Part shown: piece by piece, positions 9,071-20,830 of the stretch
How positions within the stretch are numbered: position 1 is the first letter of the stretch
How the letters are laid out: each line of letters starts with the position of its first letter
Source: Gambelia wislizenii
Taxonomy: Eukaryota > Chordata > Lepidosauria > Squamata > Crotaphytidae
Direction: 5' to 3'
NCBI GenBank assembly: GCA_030847615.1
Contig: JAUMIR010000004.1
Location: forward strand, 99,462,001 to 99,526,000
Length of the DNA stretch: 64,000 nt
Made by a program: the position numbers and the translations under genes
Notes under the pieces: generated by a model
What the model was told of the DNA's origin: nothing
Database searches by the model: none
What the model saw: only the letters and a program-made list of their open reading frames with translations

Positions 9071-9989
9071 CAGTCGTACCTTCACATTTGCGGGGGTTAC
9101 GGGAACAAGACCCCCGTGAACGTGAAAAAAACGTGAATAAAAGCAGCCTCTGAGGGTTTAACGAGCAGCCCTTCCTAAACACACACATGCACGCACGCAC
9201 GCACACACGAAAACTGACCCAGCCTCTGAGCATTTAAGAAGGAAAGAAAATCACAGCCCCATGCTGTGAGCATGCAAGCAAAGTCCCCCCCTTGCCACTC
9301 CCCTCTCTGTGTCTTAACAAACTGAATTGCTTCTTTAAAACTCACATTTCACCCCATGTTTCCTCATGGCCCAAAGAAAAGCACAGCTGCATGCTTGCCA
9401 CCCCCTCTCTGTGTCTCAACAAACTGAATTTAAAACTCAGCTTCTTTAAAACTCACATTTTGAACTTTTCCTACACACATTCACACACAGGGAAGGCATG
9501 GGTGGCATCTCCCAGCAACCCAGCCTCTGAGCATTTAAGGAGGAAAGCTTCCTGCTGGCCGAAAGAAAAGCACAGCCCCATACTGTGAGCACACAAGCTT
9601 TCCTCCTTAAATGCTCAGAAGCTGGGCCAGTTGCTTGCTGGGAGATGCCACCCGCACCTTCCCTGTGTGTGAACGTGTGTAGGAAAGGTTCGAAATGTGA
9701 GATTTAAAGAAGCAATTCAGTTTGTTTAGACACAGAGAGGGGAGTGGCAAGGGGGAGACTTTGCTTGCGTGCTCACAGCATGGGGCTGTGATTTTCTTTC
9801 GCCTTAGACCCTCAGAGGCTGGTGTGGGGGTTGCTTGCTTGCTGGGATCTTTCCTGTGTGTGTACGTGTGCAGGAAATTTTCCTCCTTAAATGCTCAGAA
9901 GCTGTGTTGGGGAGAGCGGGGGGGGGGAGGAATTTCCGCGAATACATAAAACTGCGAAAGTCAAAGCCGCGAATGTAAAGGGACAACTG
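9071..9989. mobile_element. Long Tigger/pogo-like non-autonomous element
   Basis: Termini CAGTCGTACCTTCACATTTG and CGAATGTAAAGGGACAACTG are inverted repeats, flanked by TA on both sides (9069-9070 and 9990-9991). The interior is itself a large imperfect palindrome: ACAGCCCCATGCTGTGAGC and CCACTCCCCTCTCTGTGTC reappear inverted at about 9740-9790. Further direct repeats of the AAAGAAAAGCACAGC and CCTCTGAGCATTTAAG blocks occur. It has no transposase frame. Its ends resemble those of the 516-bp element at 36.5 kb more than those of the short family A elements. Confidence 0.75.
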
Positions 9990-10227
9990 TATATGTATTT
10001 CACATTTTAGGACACATATTAATTATCAAGTTGATACTGCAATATCTCTTACTCTCCCCGCCCTTATCGAAAATCTACTTTGGCAGTTTCTGCTTTTGCT
10101 AGGGGGGGGGCTTATTTTGTTTCTCTTTAAAGTACTGCAGATGCCATAACAGCTAACTCACCTCCATAGTAACATTTAACGTCTGAAATCCCTAATCTAC
10201 CATTACCTCATGGTTTATCCAGAACTT

Positions 10228-10336
10228 TAAAAGTTTACTTTTGAACAGCAGTTCCCACAGTCCCCCAGCCAGCATGGCCACTGACCATGTTGGTTGAGGT
10301 TTTTGGAAGCTGTCACCCAAGAAAGTAACTTTTTAA
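10228..10336. mobile_element. Small hAT-like palindrome
   Basis: The arms AAGTTTACTTTTGAACAGCA with GTTCCCACAGTCCCCCAGCC, and their inverted partner ending CACCCAAGAAAGTAACTT, meet at GCATGGCCACTGACCATG. The core resembles the 'caactcccag...ccagcatggcc' elements common in reptile DNA. Target duplication not resolved. Confidence 0.5.
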
Positions 10337-11137
10337 TGTTCTGGGGTTTACTTGCTAACTTCTCATTCATTCTTGGGTTTTTTGTTACCACAGACAAACT
10401 CCCTTTTTTGGTCATCCTTGCATAATGTGACCTGATATTGCAGATGATACATTTGAAACAAAGCTTTTTTTCCCCTATTTATCCAATTTTATCACTTTTA
10501 TTTCCCCTATCATATATCATCCATTCAATCTCCCATTTCTTTACAATTTATCTAAAATGAGGCATAACTTTTCTTATATAAATTCTTACCCTTCCCATCT
10601 ACAGTCACTCCCAAATACTGAACACCCACCAACCCACTATAGTATACTGTACTGTAATAGTAAATCTAATCTCCACAGCAGAAAGTCTCTGTTCCAACTA
10701 AGAGACAGACAAAAAAATTGTTACAGTATCCTGTCCCTGCCAATATCCTTGAAAGTGATTACATCTTCAAAAGACAATGACAGAAAAAACATTTTGGGAC
10801 CTTTTCATTTTTAATTTATGAAAAGGATTCATTCATTCATTCTCCTTACTCAGAAAAGCAGAATTCTATTATTAAGAAAATGGTGATCTGCATTGACTTA
10901 AATTCCCCAGAGTCTTTTTCAGGAGTTTCTCAATGACAAGACCTAAAATGATGGACAAATATTTCTAAAACTAGCCTGTGTACTTTTACTGACTTTCTGA
11001 TGCAATGAGCAACAATATTTCATGAACTCCCAGCTTTGCACAGTTCTAGCTTGTTGGGCTGTAGAGTCCAACAGGCCCTTCCAGTATGACAAATTAACTC
11101 GGACTGCACCCCTGGAACACAGTCCAGAGCTCCCTGC
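10337..11137. other. No gene recognised
   Basis: AT-rich unique sequence up to the solo LTR. There are strong splice-donor lookalikes nearby (minus strand ATGGAG/GTGAGT at about 10160), but no convincing exon. Confidence 0.5.
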
Positions 11138-11142
11138 AGTTC

Positions 11143-11662
11143 TGTTACACTGGCAGCACCTCCCTGGCTTGGGGGCCCTGCATGTCCAGAATATGAAGCC
11201 GGCGAAATAACCATGCACCAGTCCTGGGGTTGAAGGCAGACTACTTTATTAGGAACAGCAAATAGAAAAGCAAACAAGCATTCTGGTCAGGCAATATAGA
11301 AAGGAAAAAGCAGAACGGCACGCATCCCCTCAGAGCTGCACCCACTAAAGAGGCACCACCCAGGTCTGCTCCAACCTTATATGGGTTAAACTCTCACGAG
11401 CAGAGTGGGTGAGAAACGAAACTGTTCTCAAGCTAATTAACAAGGGAAAAATTTTCTCAGCGCAATTACTCATGCCAGGTGCTACAAGATCTGAACATCC
11501 TTATCTCCTAGGCCAGGAGTGATGACACTCCCTCCCTCCCACCATCTCCAGTTGTGAGTAGAAACCTCTCCTTGACCCATTCTTACAGGAAAGCGGGGCC
11601 TAGTGCCCCTTTATGCAGCCTGAACCGATCTTTCTGCTACGCCCTGCACACAGGGCCTAACA
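11143..11662 (-). mobile_element. Solo LTR of an LTR retroelement
   Basis: On the minus strand it runs from TGTTAGGCCC (at 11662) to GTGTAACA (at 11143), so the ends are the inverted TGTTA/TAACA. Exact 5-bp target duplications AGTTC flank it (11138-11142 and 11663-11667). Inside, on the minus strand, are a TATA box (CCCATATAAGG, about 11372-11383) and a polyadenylation signal AATAAA (11250-11245). The order U3, TATA, AATAAA and a U5 of about 100 bases is as expected. No internal gag, pol or env sequence is present; it probably arose by recombination between two LTRs. A 5-bp duplication fits Gypsy or ERV-L-type elements better than gammaretrovirus-like ones, but the family is not identified. 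Confidence 0.8.
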
Positions 11663-11667
11663 AGTTC

Positions 11668-13844
11668 TCTGGCAGAGAGGGAGGTAGAGGAAGGGTTTCC
11701 AGAAGGTAAAGAGGCTGTAGAACATCATAACAACCTTAATCAATTTTAAACATGGCTTCCGTTTAATATAGCTTAGAGGAATAATGAGCCCATCAGTCTA
11801 CTAGAAGCAACATTGCTACAAACCAACATTTTAATATTGTTCTCAATCTGACTGGTATTTGACAGTGCTCAAAGAACAGAAATGTAAGAAACAATGCAAT
11901 AACTCATCAAGACTCCAAGTATAGATTGAATGCACACATGCCTTTGGAAACAGTGTCTGTCTGGAAGACATGGTTACTGTGCAATCAAACTGTGACCAGC
12001 ATGAAAAATAAACCCCCCTGGAATCCATCCCCATCTTCCCCAAGACCAATGCTTATGTCTGTATTACTTGTTCAAAGTTCAAAATGGAGTTGCAGCCTCA
12101 CAAAAGCCATGTGAGGTGAATTAGGTAGGGAGATGGAGTAGTAGCATGTCCAATGAGGAAATAAGCAGGGGTGAGAGTACACATTTCTTACAAATCTAAA
12201 CTCAATATTCAAGTTACTGAATTAAATTGGCTTTCTCAAATTTAATTTAATACCCCAAATTAAAACCTTTTGTTATGAAGTCCAACACACTAGGCAGATA
12301 GAGACAGGGCTGCCAAAACACAACTAAACAGAATGGACAGGAAATTGTGATAAGGAAAAAAGAAAACCTTTAAGAGCCTTATTAGCACCCTGTCTCTCTA
12401 AATGGCAAAAAAGAGGAAATAATTCTCCAACTTTATCGTCATTCTTCATCTTCTCCTGAGAGGAGCAATCACAGCTTCTCTTATCTGGTCTTTCAGAGGA
12501 AAATTAAATGACACCATTTTCACTGCTGCTTCAACTGGAAGCTAATGCAATTATCAAGGTGATGGGGATAACCAGATTTCCTTCCAGCTAACCTAGGTGA
12601 GCGAGTATGGGAAACCCCACACATATCCTCCTGTAAGCAAGTTATAATAGCCTTGGAAATGGCAACAGGACTTGCTCTCCTCCTTTACCAATGTAGCACT
12701 GTAAAGCAAGGACAGCACTGCCCTTGGGATGTGAAAGAGGGGGGGGGTGGTAAGGAAGAGAGATAAAGGCATCTGCTCACATTCCTCTGTGTTCTTAATG
12801 CAGTTTTCACAGGCAAAATGAAAACAGGTAGAAAGCCAAATCCCAAGAGGGAGCTTCACTATGCATCTGTACTAGCAATTAGGCTATCTTATTTTCTGTG
12901 TCAGTTGACCTATGGAGAGTTTAAAGCACTGACAAAATTAAGGTCAGGGAACAACCAGATATTTAAAGGGGAAATTCCCAAATGTTTCTTTTTGTCCAAG
13001 GATCGATCTCAACAACAATTATGCCTAATGCTATCTTAGGGAGTCCTGCAGAGATTACAAAGTTGCAAAATGTTTTGGAAAATTCAGAATTTCTATAACA
13101 CACTTAGCAAAACCTACACTGGCCATGTCTTATTGCTCAGGGTGTTCCAAATGTAAAATCAAAATTTACACTACTGGGTTTGGGGAAAATGTCCTGGACC
13201 CTACAGCACTTCCAATAAACAAGAAACATGACCTTGTTACAGTAACAATTTATGGGGGTGTTAGCACATATGGTATGATCTACAAATAAGTATGTGGGGA
13301 GGTTCACTAGGAAAGAAAGAAAAACATAATTCAGCATCCTGAATAGAGCTGGAGGGTGGTAGCAACAGCCCTCAGTAACAAAAATTCCCAGCTGCAAAAT
13401 CTGCCTTGTTAAAAGGAATGAGGAATAAACAACTTTGTATGAATGAGATAATCAGATGGGTTTCTTCACACTTGTAAAATTACCCATCTTTTCTTGTGGG
13501 AGATATACAGAAAGTTCTTCAACTCTATAATTCTCTATAAATACTCTGGAAATGTAGATAGTTCCTGTTAGAAATGTAACCATTTTAAACGAGATTTCAC
13601 ATCTCTTCTACTGAACCAATGCCAATGTCTTATTTCCAAAAGCCTTCACTATCTTGGGTGCTGTTAGCACCTACCTTTCTCCTCTTTCCATAAAGCCAAA
13701 ATTTATCTGGCATGCTTACAAAAATAAACATAAGTTGAATGTAATTATAATACACTTATCCCCACAACAAAACATCGGGGAAAATCATTTGCCTGTTCAG
13801 GTGTTTTAACCTGCTATACAATTAGAATTATATGAGCAAGAGCG
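11668..13844. other. No gene recognised
   Basis: Mostly unique AT-rich sequence. Nine G's in a row occur near 12740. The minus strand has a usable acceptor/donor pair around 13673-13705 enclosing about 32 bases, but nothing recognisable. No interspersed repeat is called. Confidence 0.5.
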
Positions 13845-13911
13845 CATGGCAGGAGGTTGGACTGGATGGCCCTTGTGGTCTCTTCCAACTCTATGGTTCT
13901 AGGATTAGTGT
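13845..13911 (+). mobile_element. CR1 LINE 3' end, short
   Basis: Contains GGCAGGAGGTTGGACTGGAT, GGCCCTTGTGGTCTCTTCCA and ACTCTATGGTTCT, the conserved CR1 3' terminus with one degenerate copy of the terminal ATTCTATG repeat. Heavily 5'-truncated. Confidence 0.8.
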
Positions 13912-15875
13912 ACAAGCTCTGCCTCTTTCTATCACATCTTCAACTCATGTAGGCTCCCTGCCCAACCTAAAATCTTGATCCAGGTTTCTAAACTGCACCT
14001 GAACCTGTAAGACTAGAGCAATCTTCTCACTCCATATGTTACGCCTCCAACTCATGAAGGATGGCATAAGGAGGGTTAGTGCTATTATCTCCACTCTCCC
14101 TTATATAATTCTAACTACACAGGGGATCAAAACACAAATAGGGTTGTGCCTATTATTCCAATTTCCTGGCTGTGGAAGAAGAGTTGAGGGATAGTAACCC
14201 TCTATGGCTTACCTTGGAAGCCACCCCAGGACATCTAAATGCAACAATGCGCAACACACTAGTTTACTCAATCTTTCATGACAGTCTGCCATTCCTTCCC
14301 TGCAGGAATACAAGTATTGTTTTCTGTTTATTTTTCCTATACGAGTTTCCTGGGTAAAAACATCTCTACCATTTCCAAGCAGGTCCTATTGATTCTCCCT
14401 ACCCTTATAATGTCCTTGATGCTTTCTCCCAACCAGTTCTGTGGTTTTTTTTTTAATCACCTTTCTGCAGACTATGATAGCGATTTTCACAGCCACACAA
14501 ACACAGCTGGTTACATTTCCTGTTCATTATTCATGCTAAGAAAAGTTAAAGCAGACTTTTACACTGAACACACTGAATAGGATTTGATGAAGAAAATGCA
14601 AGAAACCTGTCACTTGCCCAGGAAACCATAAATGTACACATTTTCTTGCCTAGTGCAGAGGAGGAGAAATGACTCATGAGTTGCTGCCTGACTTGAGCAC
14701 AGTGTCAGTTTCCTCGGTGCACTGCCCCAAGGGAGAGTACAATGCACCAAGAAAATCCAGTAGCATGAGTGCAAGACCAACTTCGATTTTCTATAAGCCA
14801 CTAAAACCATCAGCAGCCAATTTCTATTTGACTCACAAAAGAGGTACACAGAGAGGTTCCTAGGCAATCCATCTTTCTAGGTAAGAGTAGACCCATTGCT
14901 CCTTCACAAGCTCTAAATCCATGAGTAATTCTGTGACTAAAAAGCCTAGGGGCCATTTTGCACTGTGACTCCCTAAGTGTCAGGATCAGGATGTAAAGCA
15001 ACCTTTTCCTGCCATTAACTCTGTGTGGTGTGTGACTGATGTTTTGCATTCCTTTGAAATATAACAAATGGATGTGCTGAGAATAGCCAAGAGAGGATGG
15101 GTTCTGTTGGAACAAACAGTTGGAAGGATACTGCAATGAAAGGGGGAGTGTGGATATTTGGGGAACCAATGAATGAGTTACCTGCCAAATTTTATACTTT
15201 TTATTATAATGATTTTCCTTTGAGCTTCACTGGAAGAAAAGATCTTGTATACTATGGCTCGTTAGTTTCTTCTGTAACAATTAAGCTTACTGCTTAACCC
15301 TGAAGCTACTGTCCACTGACTGAAGATGCGGCTACATGAGACTAGGTTCCCCCAAAGTGGCTTGTGGGCCAGTTAGTATTGGTTCAAACATGCACATTGA
15401 TAATTCAGTCATGTGATCATTACATTTAAGCTTGAACACATGCATGACTCATTGCTGATCAAACTTTGCATATCATTTCAAATGTTTCTGGTGGTCAAAA
15501 TCCACATGTTCAATTGCAAGTCTTCAACCATGAGGACCTGATTTGGGGGGGGGGGGGAATAGGGGATGCCAACATGTTTTTATCTATTGCCAGAAAGAGG
15601 AGTCCTCAGGTGTGATGAATCCATTATCTTGAGAGGCTTTTGAAACACACAGGTAGTGACTATGTCTTTAGATTTCTTTTTAAAATAGAAAATTAGCTTG
15701 GTCATTTCACAAGGCATAGGTCCAGAAGGACAGAAAGGTTATATTTGCAGTTAAGTGGGTGTCCTGAAGAAGCTCACCAACACAATTACAAGATTTAGAA
15801 GGCGACACCCAGGCATTCTGGGATGAGTCTTGGAAACAGGGCAAGACAAGGCAGAATACTAATGAAAAAAAAACT
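13912..15875. other. No gene recognised
   Basis: Unique sequence. A 13-base G run occurs near 15545. At 14188-14235 the minus strand has a strong acceptor (TTGTTGCATTTAG) and a strong donor (CCAAG/GTAAGC) only 22 bases apart; without a known protein this is not called. Confidence 0.5.
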
Positions 15876-15949
15876 AATTCAAATCAGCACTCCGCCATGG
15901 AAACCCACTGGGTGACCATGGGCAAGTCACTCTTTCAGCCTCTGAGGAA
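15876..15949 (+). repeat. Sauria-type SINE, left part, split by CR1
   Basis: Matches the copy at 451 from just after box B (GCACTCCGCCATGG, AAACCCACTGGGTGACC) to CCTCTGAGGAA. A CR1 insertion follows. The rest of the SINE resumes at 16764. Confidence 0.75.
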
Positions 15950-16765
15950 TCGTAGAGTTGGAAGAGATCACAAGGGCCACCTAGTCCAACCTCCTGCCAT
16001 GCCGGAATACACAATCAAAGCACTCCCAACTGATGACCATCCAGCCTCTATTTAAAAACCTCCAAAGAAGGAGACTCCACCACACTACAAGGCAATAATG
16101 CTTTCCACCGCTGAACTGCTCTTATGGTCAGGCAGTTCTTCCTAATGTGAAGTCGAAGGCTTTCACGGCCGGCATCCATAGATTTTCCTTAGGTTTTTTT
16201 CGGGCTGTGAGGCCGTGTTCTGGAATAGTTTCTTTCTGACATTTCGCCTGCATCTGTGGCTGGCATCTTCAGAGAATGCAGATGCAGGTGAAACATCAGA
16301 AAGAAACTATTCCAGAACACGGCCTCACAGTCCAGAAAAAAACCAAGGAAAATCTATAGTTCTTCCTAATGTTTAGATGGAATTTCCTTTCCTGTAGTTT
16401 GAGTCCACTGCTCTGTGTTCTAGTCTCTGGAGCCACAGAAAACAAGCTCACTCCATCCTCAGAATGACATCCCTTCAAATATCTAAACATGGCTATCATG
16501 TCCCTTCTTAACCTTCTCTTCCCCAGGCTAAACAACCCAGCTCCCTAAGCCGCTCCTCATATGGCATGGCTTCCAGACCTTTCACCATTTTGGTCACCCT
16601 CCTCTGGACATGTTCCAGCTTCTCAATGTCATTTTGGAATTCTGGTACACAGAATTGGGCACAGTATTCCAGGTGAGGTCTGACCAAAGCAGAATAGAGT
16701 GGCACTTTTACTTTTCTTGATCTAGACACTATACTCCTATTGATGCAGCCTAGAATCGCATTGCC
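15948..16765 (-). mobile_element. CR1 LINE, 5'-truncated 3' end
   Basis: Minus-strand CR1. The 3' end is at the left (TCGTAGAGTTGGAAGAGATC). On the minus strand it encodes pieces of the ORF2 C-terminus: [36 protein letters not shown] and [11 protein letters not shown], then YLKGCHSEDGVSLFSVAPE in another frame. The frames are broken and a Penelope palindrome is inserted at 16148-16357. The catalytic part of the reverse transcriptase is missing. It lies inside a SINE. Confidence 0.85.
16148..16357. mobile_element. Penelope-derived inverted-dimer palindrome, copy 2
   Basis: Same structure as copy 1: left arm TGAAGTCGAAGGCTTTCACG to GGCTGGCATCTTCAGAG, then the mirrored right arm ending GGAAAATCTAT. 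The right arm lacks about 15 bases near the centre. An exact 14-bp target duplication AGTTCTTCCTAATG (16134-16147 and 16358-16371) lies in the host CR1, where the intact family has one copy, confirming the insertion boundaries. Confidence 0.8.
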
Positions 16766-16860
16766 CCCCTCTGAATAAATCGTGCCAAGAAAATCATGCT
16801 ATAGGGTCACTTCAGGATCTCCATAAGTCACAAACAACCTGAAGGCACACAGTAACAAAA
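16764..16860 (+). repeat. Sauria-type SINE, right part
   Basis: Continues the SINE begun at 15876: CCTCTGAATAAATCGTGCCA, ATAGGGTCACTTCAGGATC, CCATAAGTCACAAACAACCT, GAAGGCACACAGTAACAA. The CCTCTGA motif occurs twice, 26 bases apart, in the intact SINE. The short SINE segment between the two sites is missing here, so insertion of CR1 was accompanied by loss of about 20 bases. Confidence 0.75.
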
Positions 16861-18148
16861 AATAGCAGTAGGAAATTGCATATTTATTATAGTAAGTTTT
16901 TAGTATGAAAAGCACTTAACTGGCTTATATACAAATTAGAAGCTCCTTCAAGCACTGCATGAGAGAAAACTAACGCACGTAATGTGTATTTTTTCTGTGG
17001 ACAACTTAAGTGGCATAAAACAAAGGTTTTTCTCTCATCGCAAGATAGGTCCTAGAAAATACGTTCAATTCAAAAATATTTTATTGGCTTCTCTACACCT
17101 TTCTTCTTTTAAATTCTTGGTTTGCAAGTCTAGCTTTGTTACCACAGGGAATGCCATTCCTAGCAGAATGAACCCAAGACGCATTCATGGGAGTATAGGA
17201 ACAAAAGGAATACATAATATATTCATATAAGTGCAAAATCCTTTGTTTTGGGCTGCTTCATATTGCAGAAAACATTTTCTTCATTATTAAGTTAAAAACT
17301 GGGCTCGTAAATGCTCCCTCTTCCCCACCACCACCACCAATCAGGCATTAAAATTTTTAACAATAATTTGTTTTCCTCCATTTAAATGCAAGTCACCAGA
17401 TTTATTTCAATCACTGAAATAAATTGAACATGTGGGAATACATCACTGCTGCTCCAAAAAATGAGAGGGCATGGGGGAAGGATACAGAGTATCAAATAAT
17501 TTCCTGACAATCACCGGCATATAGATGCTACGTTCATTTGGGCTAATGCGTGGGGCGAGAGGATCTTACATGTAACACCCACCACATGTAGTACCACTAC
17601 AAGAGATCACTTGTTAGTGACTTCCTCGTGTAGGTAGACAGAAAGTCTGGGTCCACTCAATGCTATTTAGCTTTAAAGCTAACCCTGCCTAGTCTGAATG
17701 CTGTTAATCACAAATGGCAAGTGGACAGAAAGTGATTACCCAGAAGCAACAGTGAGTATTTAAAAACCATTAATACAAGTGAGCACTTTTGTCCTCAACG
17801 GGGTATTGTTTCTGAGGAAAAGACAAAACAGCTCAATTCAAAGAAAATGTTAAGTCATAATATATTTTAGTGCTACATGTACAGCCACCAAGGAGCCCAA
17901 AGTGTTCTGCCGAAGTACTCCTCATTTTCTCTTCTTCCTGCATAACCAAGCAAAGGAATAAACCAGAATTATTTGACTTTGCTCAATTCCTCACTTGCCA
18001 TTATGTATAAATGAGTAGTCATGGTTTAACATAAACTCAGGTTTGCTAAACAAGCCAGGGTTTACAGTTGACTTGTTTAGCAGCTGACTAGTGTTTATTC
18101 TAAATCACAATTGCTGGTTTGCATATAATGAGCCAGGAATCAGACAAA
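16861..18148. other. No gene recognised
   Basis: Unique AT-rich sequence. Near 18015-18110 a loose inverted repeat (GGTTTGCTAAACAAGCC with GACTTGTTTAGCAGC) may be a worn MITE. Confidence 0.5.
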
Positions 18149-18729
18149 GGTCTTGTCTATACGGTCAAAATAATACGAACGGGATGCGAACATACAGTGA
18201 TCCGTTCATATGGACATGCACATAAACATGCCTCATTTGGAAGGGGGGTAGCCAAATCCACTGCGTGCGTCCCGTCTGGGGCTTCATCCAGATTTTTAAA
18301 AAAGCTCTGTATAACATGCAAATGTTCAATCATTTGAACATTCGCATTCACACAGATACGAACAGGCAGCATAATCTGATTGGCTGGATGAGCATGAGGG
18401 CGCGGCTAACAAACAGGGAAAGTGCCTGTGGCCACCATGTTGGATTTCCGGCTAAGCGAGGGTCTGGTAAGTTGATAACACAGCAATATTATACTCTCTT
18501 TTTTTTCTTTGTAAATATGAACGATCACTTGTGCACACCATGGGAAACTGAAAAAAAAATGGCAGTGGCAGATTTAAAATTGCGAGTAAGTCAGTCACGG
18601 CAGCCATCTTGGCTAGGGGTTCATGTGGAGTTTAGAGGGGCTCTTTTGACAATGAAGACAGGTCGCATCGTTGCGAATGCCTGCTTTTTCAGACATGTTT
18701 GTATATTTTCCCCCTCCTATAGACAAGAC
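18149..18729. mobile_element. Unclassified TIR element, family X, copy 1
   Basis: Starts GGTCTTGTCTATACGG and ends TATAGACAAGACC, exact inverted repeats over 13 bases. The interior shares ordered blocks with the element at 36.1 kb: ACGAACAGGCAGCATAATCT, GATTGGCTGGATGAG, CACCATGTTGGATTTCCGGC and TAAGCGAGGGTCTGGTAAGT. AAA flanks it on both sides, a possible 3-bp target duplication. A 200-codon frame at 18265-18867 starts inside and runs past the right end, so it is not a transposase. I cannot name the superfamily. Confidence 0.6.
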
Positions 18730-19094
18730 CAAAGTGAAATGGAATGCTGGCCTATTTCTCATCCTGGTTGTACAGCTGAAAAGGGGAAGAGAGCATTTGA
18801 GATTCAGGTCAGGCTCCTTTATGGTCGTCTATGTGACAAACATTCCCATTGCAAATGCTCCCTCTAGGTGTGAGACAGTAACCAGGGGCCCCTTTGCTGT
18901 TCCCTTGATTCCAACAAGTTCAACATCAGTTCACAGCATCATGAGACATGCTTGGCCTTCCAAAAGCTGGGGGATTAAAAATGCAGTAATCCCACGCACA
19001 CACAAGGACTTTATATAACGTAATCCAGGTCTGCAAAACTTGTAGCTGTCAAGCTGAATGCAGCCCACCTGCAAGGAACAGAAGCTCAATAGAC

Positions 19095-19150
<56 letters not shown>

Positions 19151-20144
19151 CCCAAATCCATTGTTGGGCTGTTCCCTTATTAGAACTAACCAATGCAAGC
19201 TTTAACATTCTCCAGTTTGTGAAGAACACTTCACAAAACAAGATAGCACAAAAAACAGGGCTGGAGGAACAAAAAGAAAAGTCCAAAAATTAGGCCATAG
19301 TCTCAAGAGGGGAAGCTCTTGAATTAATAGTCACCAAGGCACTGCAAGTATTAGGTAACACTTAACTTTCTAGGACAATGACTCACAGCAGAACCCCACT
19401 TCTGAAAACTTAAAGGTTGTCTGTAGCTTAGATATGTGTCATCTGACTTGAATTTTTTTAAAAAAGGAAGTTGTTGTCCAAGGCTTGGTAGGCTACAACC
19501 TAGTTGTATTCATTTTAGTAGTTTAATGTCTAACCAACATGGGCATTTCTGTTAAAAAGGAAGAGAAGATTTCCTAGTTTTGCAATAGTTGGTGTAAAAA
19601 CATTTACCAGTAAACCCACATTTTAATGATGGCCACATTTAAAGCCAGAAGGACTCATAGGGTTCTTAGTGTTAAATACCATAATCTGTCCACCTCCCTC
19701 AATTTAACAATACTGCTTTCGGATACTTCTCTGTAAAACATGACAAAATATCACTCTTACTTTTACAAAAGGCGGTCATGTTTTAATTAAATGCGATGAC
19801 CCATGGAAAAATGGTCTTTAGTTTTAAAAAAACCAATACTGAGGCAATCATGATGATTCTATCAATGTCCTTCTATATTCATAAGCTTTAACCATTCCCA
19901 AGGGATTTTTCCTGATTAAGCTGAACAAAGAGAAATGGCCCTGGGACTCCTTTTTCCTACTCTGCAGACAACCATTAACCATTTTCTATAGATCACATTT
20001 TTATGTGCTTGCGTGAATTTAAATTTAGATTTAGATTTGAGGCCGGGTGATACACAAGATACACAATTGGGCTTGGACAGGAGAAAGACAGGTTCAAGTC
20101 CTCTATGTCTCACACAACTGGGACCCAAAGGAGATAGATACAAA
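18730..20144. other. No gene recognised; one microsatellite
   Basis: Unique sequence apart from the (TC)n(AC)n tract at 19096-19150. No interspersed repeat recognised. Confidence 0.5.
19096..19150. repeat. (TC)n(AC)n microsatellite
   Basis: About 17 TC dinucleotides followed by about 10 AC dinucleotides. Confidence 0.95.
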
Positions 20145-20146
20145 TA

Positions 20147-20362
20147 CAGTTGTCCCTTCATATTCACTGGGGTTTGGTTCCAGGACCCCCCCATGAATAC
20201 CAAAATCCGTGAATACTCAAGTCCTATTATATGCAATGGCATAGCAAAATGGTGGCAAAATCAAGGTTTGCTTTTTAGTTTATTATTTTTTTTAAGAATA
20301 TTTTCAAGCCATGCATACTTAAATCTGTGAATACCAAATCTGTGGATATGGAGGGACAACTG
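20147..20362. mobile_element. Tigger-like MITE, family A
   Basis: Termini CAGTTGTCCCTTCATATTCA and GGATATGGAGGGACAACTG are inverted repeats, flanked by TA (20145-20146 and 20363-20364). The interior matches the copy at 2574 in order, with AATGGCATAGCAAAATGGTG followed by a short deletion. Cleanest family A copy. Confidence 0.85.
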
Positions 20363-20458
20363 TAGTAGAAAACTTCTAAATCTGTGGTTGTCATTGCAAG
20401 TTTATAGCCAGAGTAACATTCCCATAAATTATTCAGCAAATGGATTATAAATTTCCTA

Positions 20459-20519
20459 CATGGCAGAGGGTTGGACTGGATGGTCCTTAAGGTCTCTTCC
20501 AACTCTATGATTCTATGAA
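20459..20519 (+). mobile_element. CR1 LINE 3' end, short
   Basis: GGCAGAGGGTTGGACTGGAT, GGTCTCTTCCAACTCTATGA and the terminal ATTCTATG repeat. Only about 60 bases were retained. Confidence 0.8.
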
Positions 20520-20647
20520 ATTGGTTTGCTATTTTGTGTGCCACTCGCTCTGTATGCATCACAATGTTTATTTAACATAATCAGAATACTTGTAACTATT
20601 ACATCTAAGCAGACTTCCTCAACCTGGTGTCCTTCAGATGTCTAACA

Positions 20648-20830
20648 GCAGGAGTGCTGGACTGGGACTTGGGAGATCCAAGTTCTAGTCCTTGTACCAG
20701 ACATTCGTTCTCATCCTGATCTATCTTACAGGTTTGTTGTGCAGATAAGCTGGAGAACAGAAGAGCCACTTACACCACGTTGAATTCATGGGAGGAAAGA
20801 TAGAATATAAATGTAATTAATACAGAAATA
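20648..20830 (+). repeat. tRNA-derived SINE with L2-like tail
   Basis: Head remnant GTGCTGGACTGGGACTTGGG and GAGATCCAAGTTCTAGTCC, then ATCTATCTTACAGGTTTGTT, TTGAATTCATGGGAGGAAAG and ATAGAATATAAATG. Same family as the copies at 31.3, 38.5 and 40.0 kb. The 3' end resembles the L2 3' end (GGAAAGGYGGGATATAAAT pattern). Confidence 0.55.

Noticed and set aside
14188..14235. 22-base exon between strong splice sites
   Set aside because: Too short to support from sequence alone; such pairs are expected by chance in 64 kb.
15540..15560. Poly-G/poly-C runs (also near 2607, 6122, 10102, 12740, 37150, 47387)
   Set aside because: Isolated homopolymers; not arranged as G-quadruplex-forming tracts with several runs.
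18265..18867. 200-codon plus-strand frame
   Set aside because: Starts inside and runs past the right end of a TIR element, with no transposase signature.
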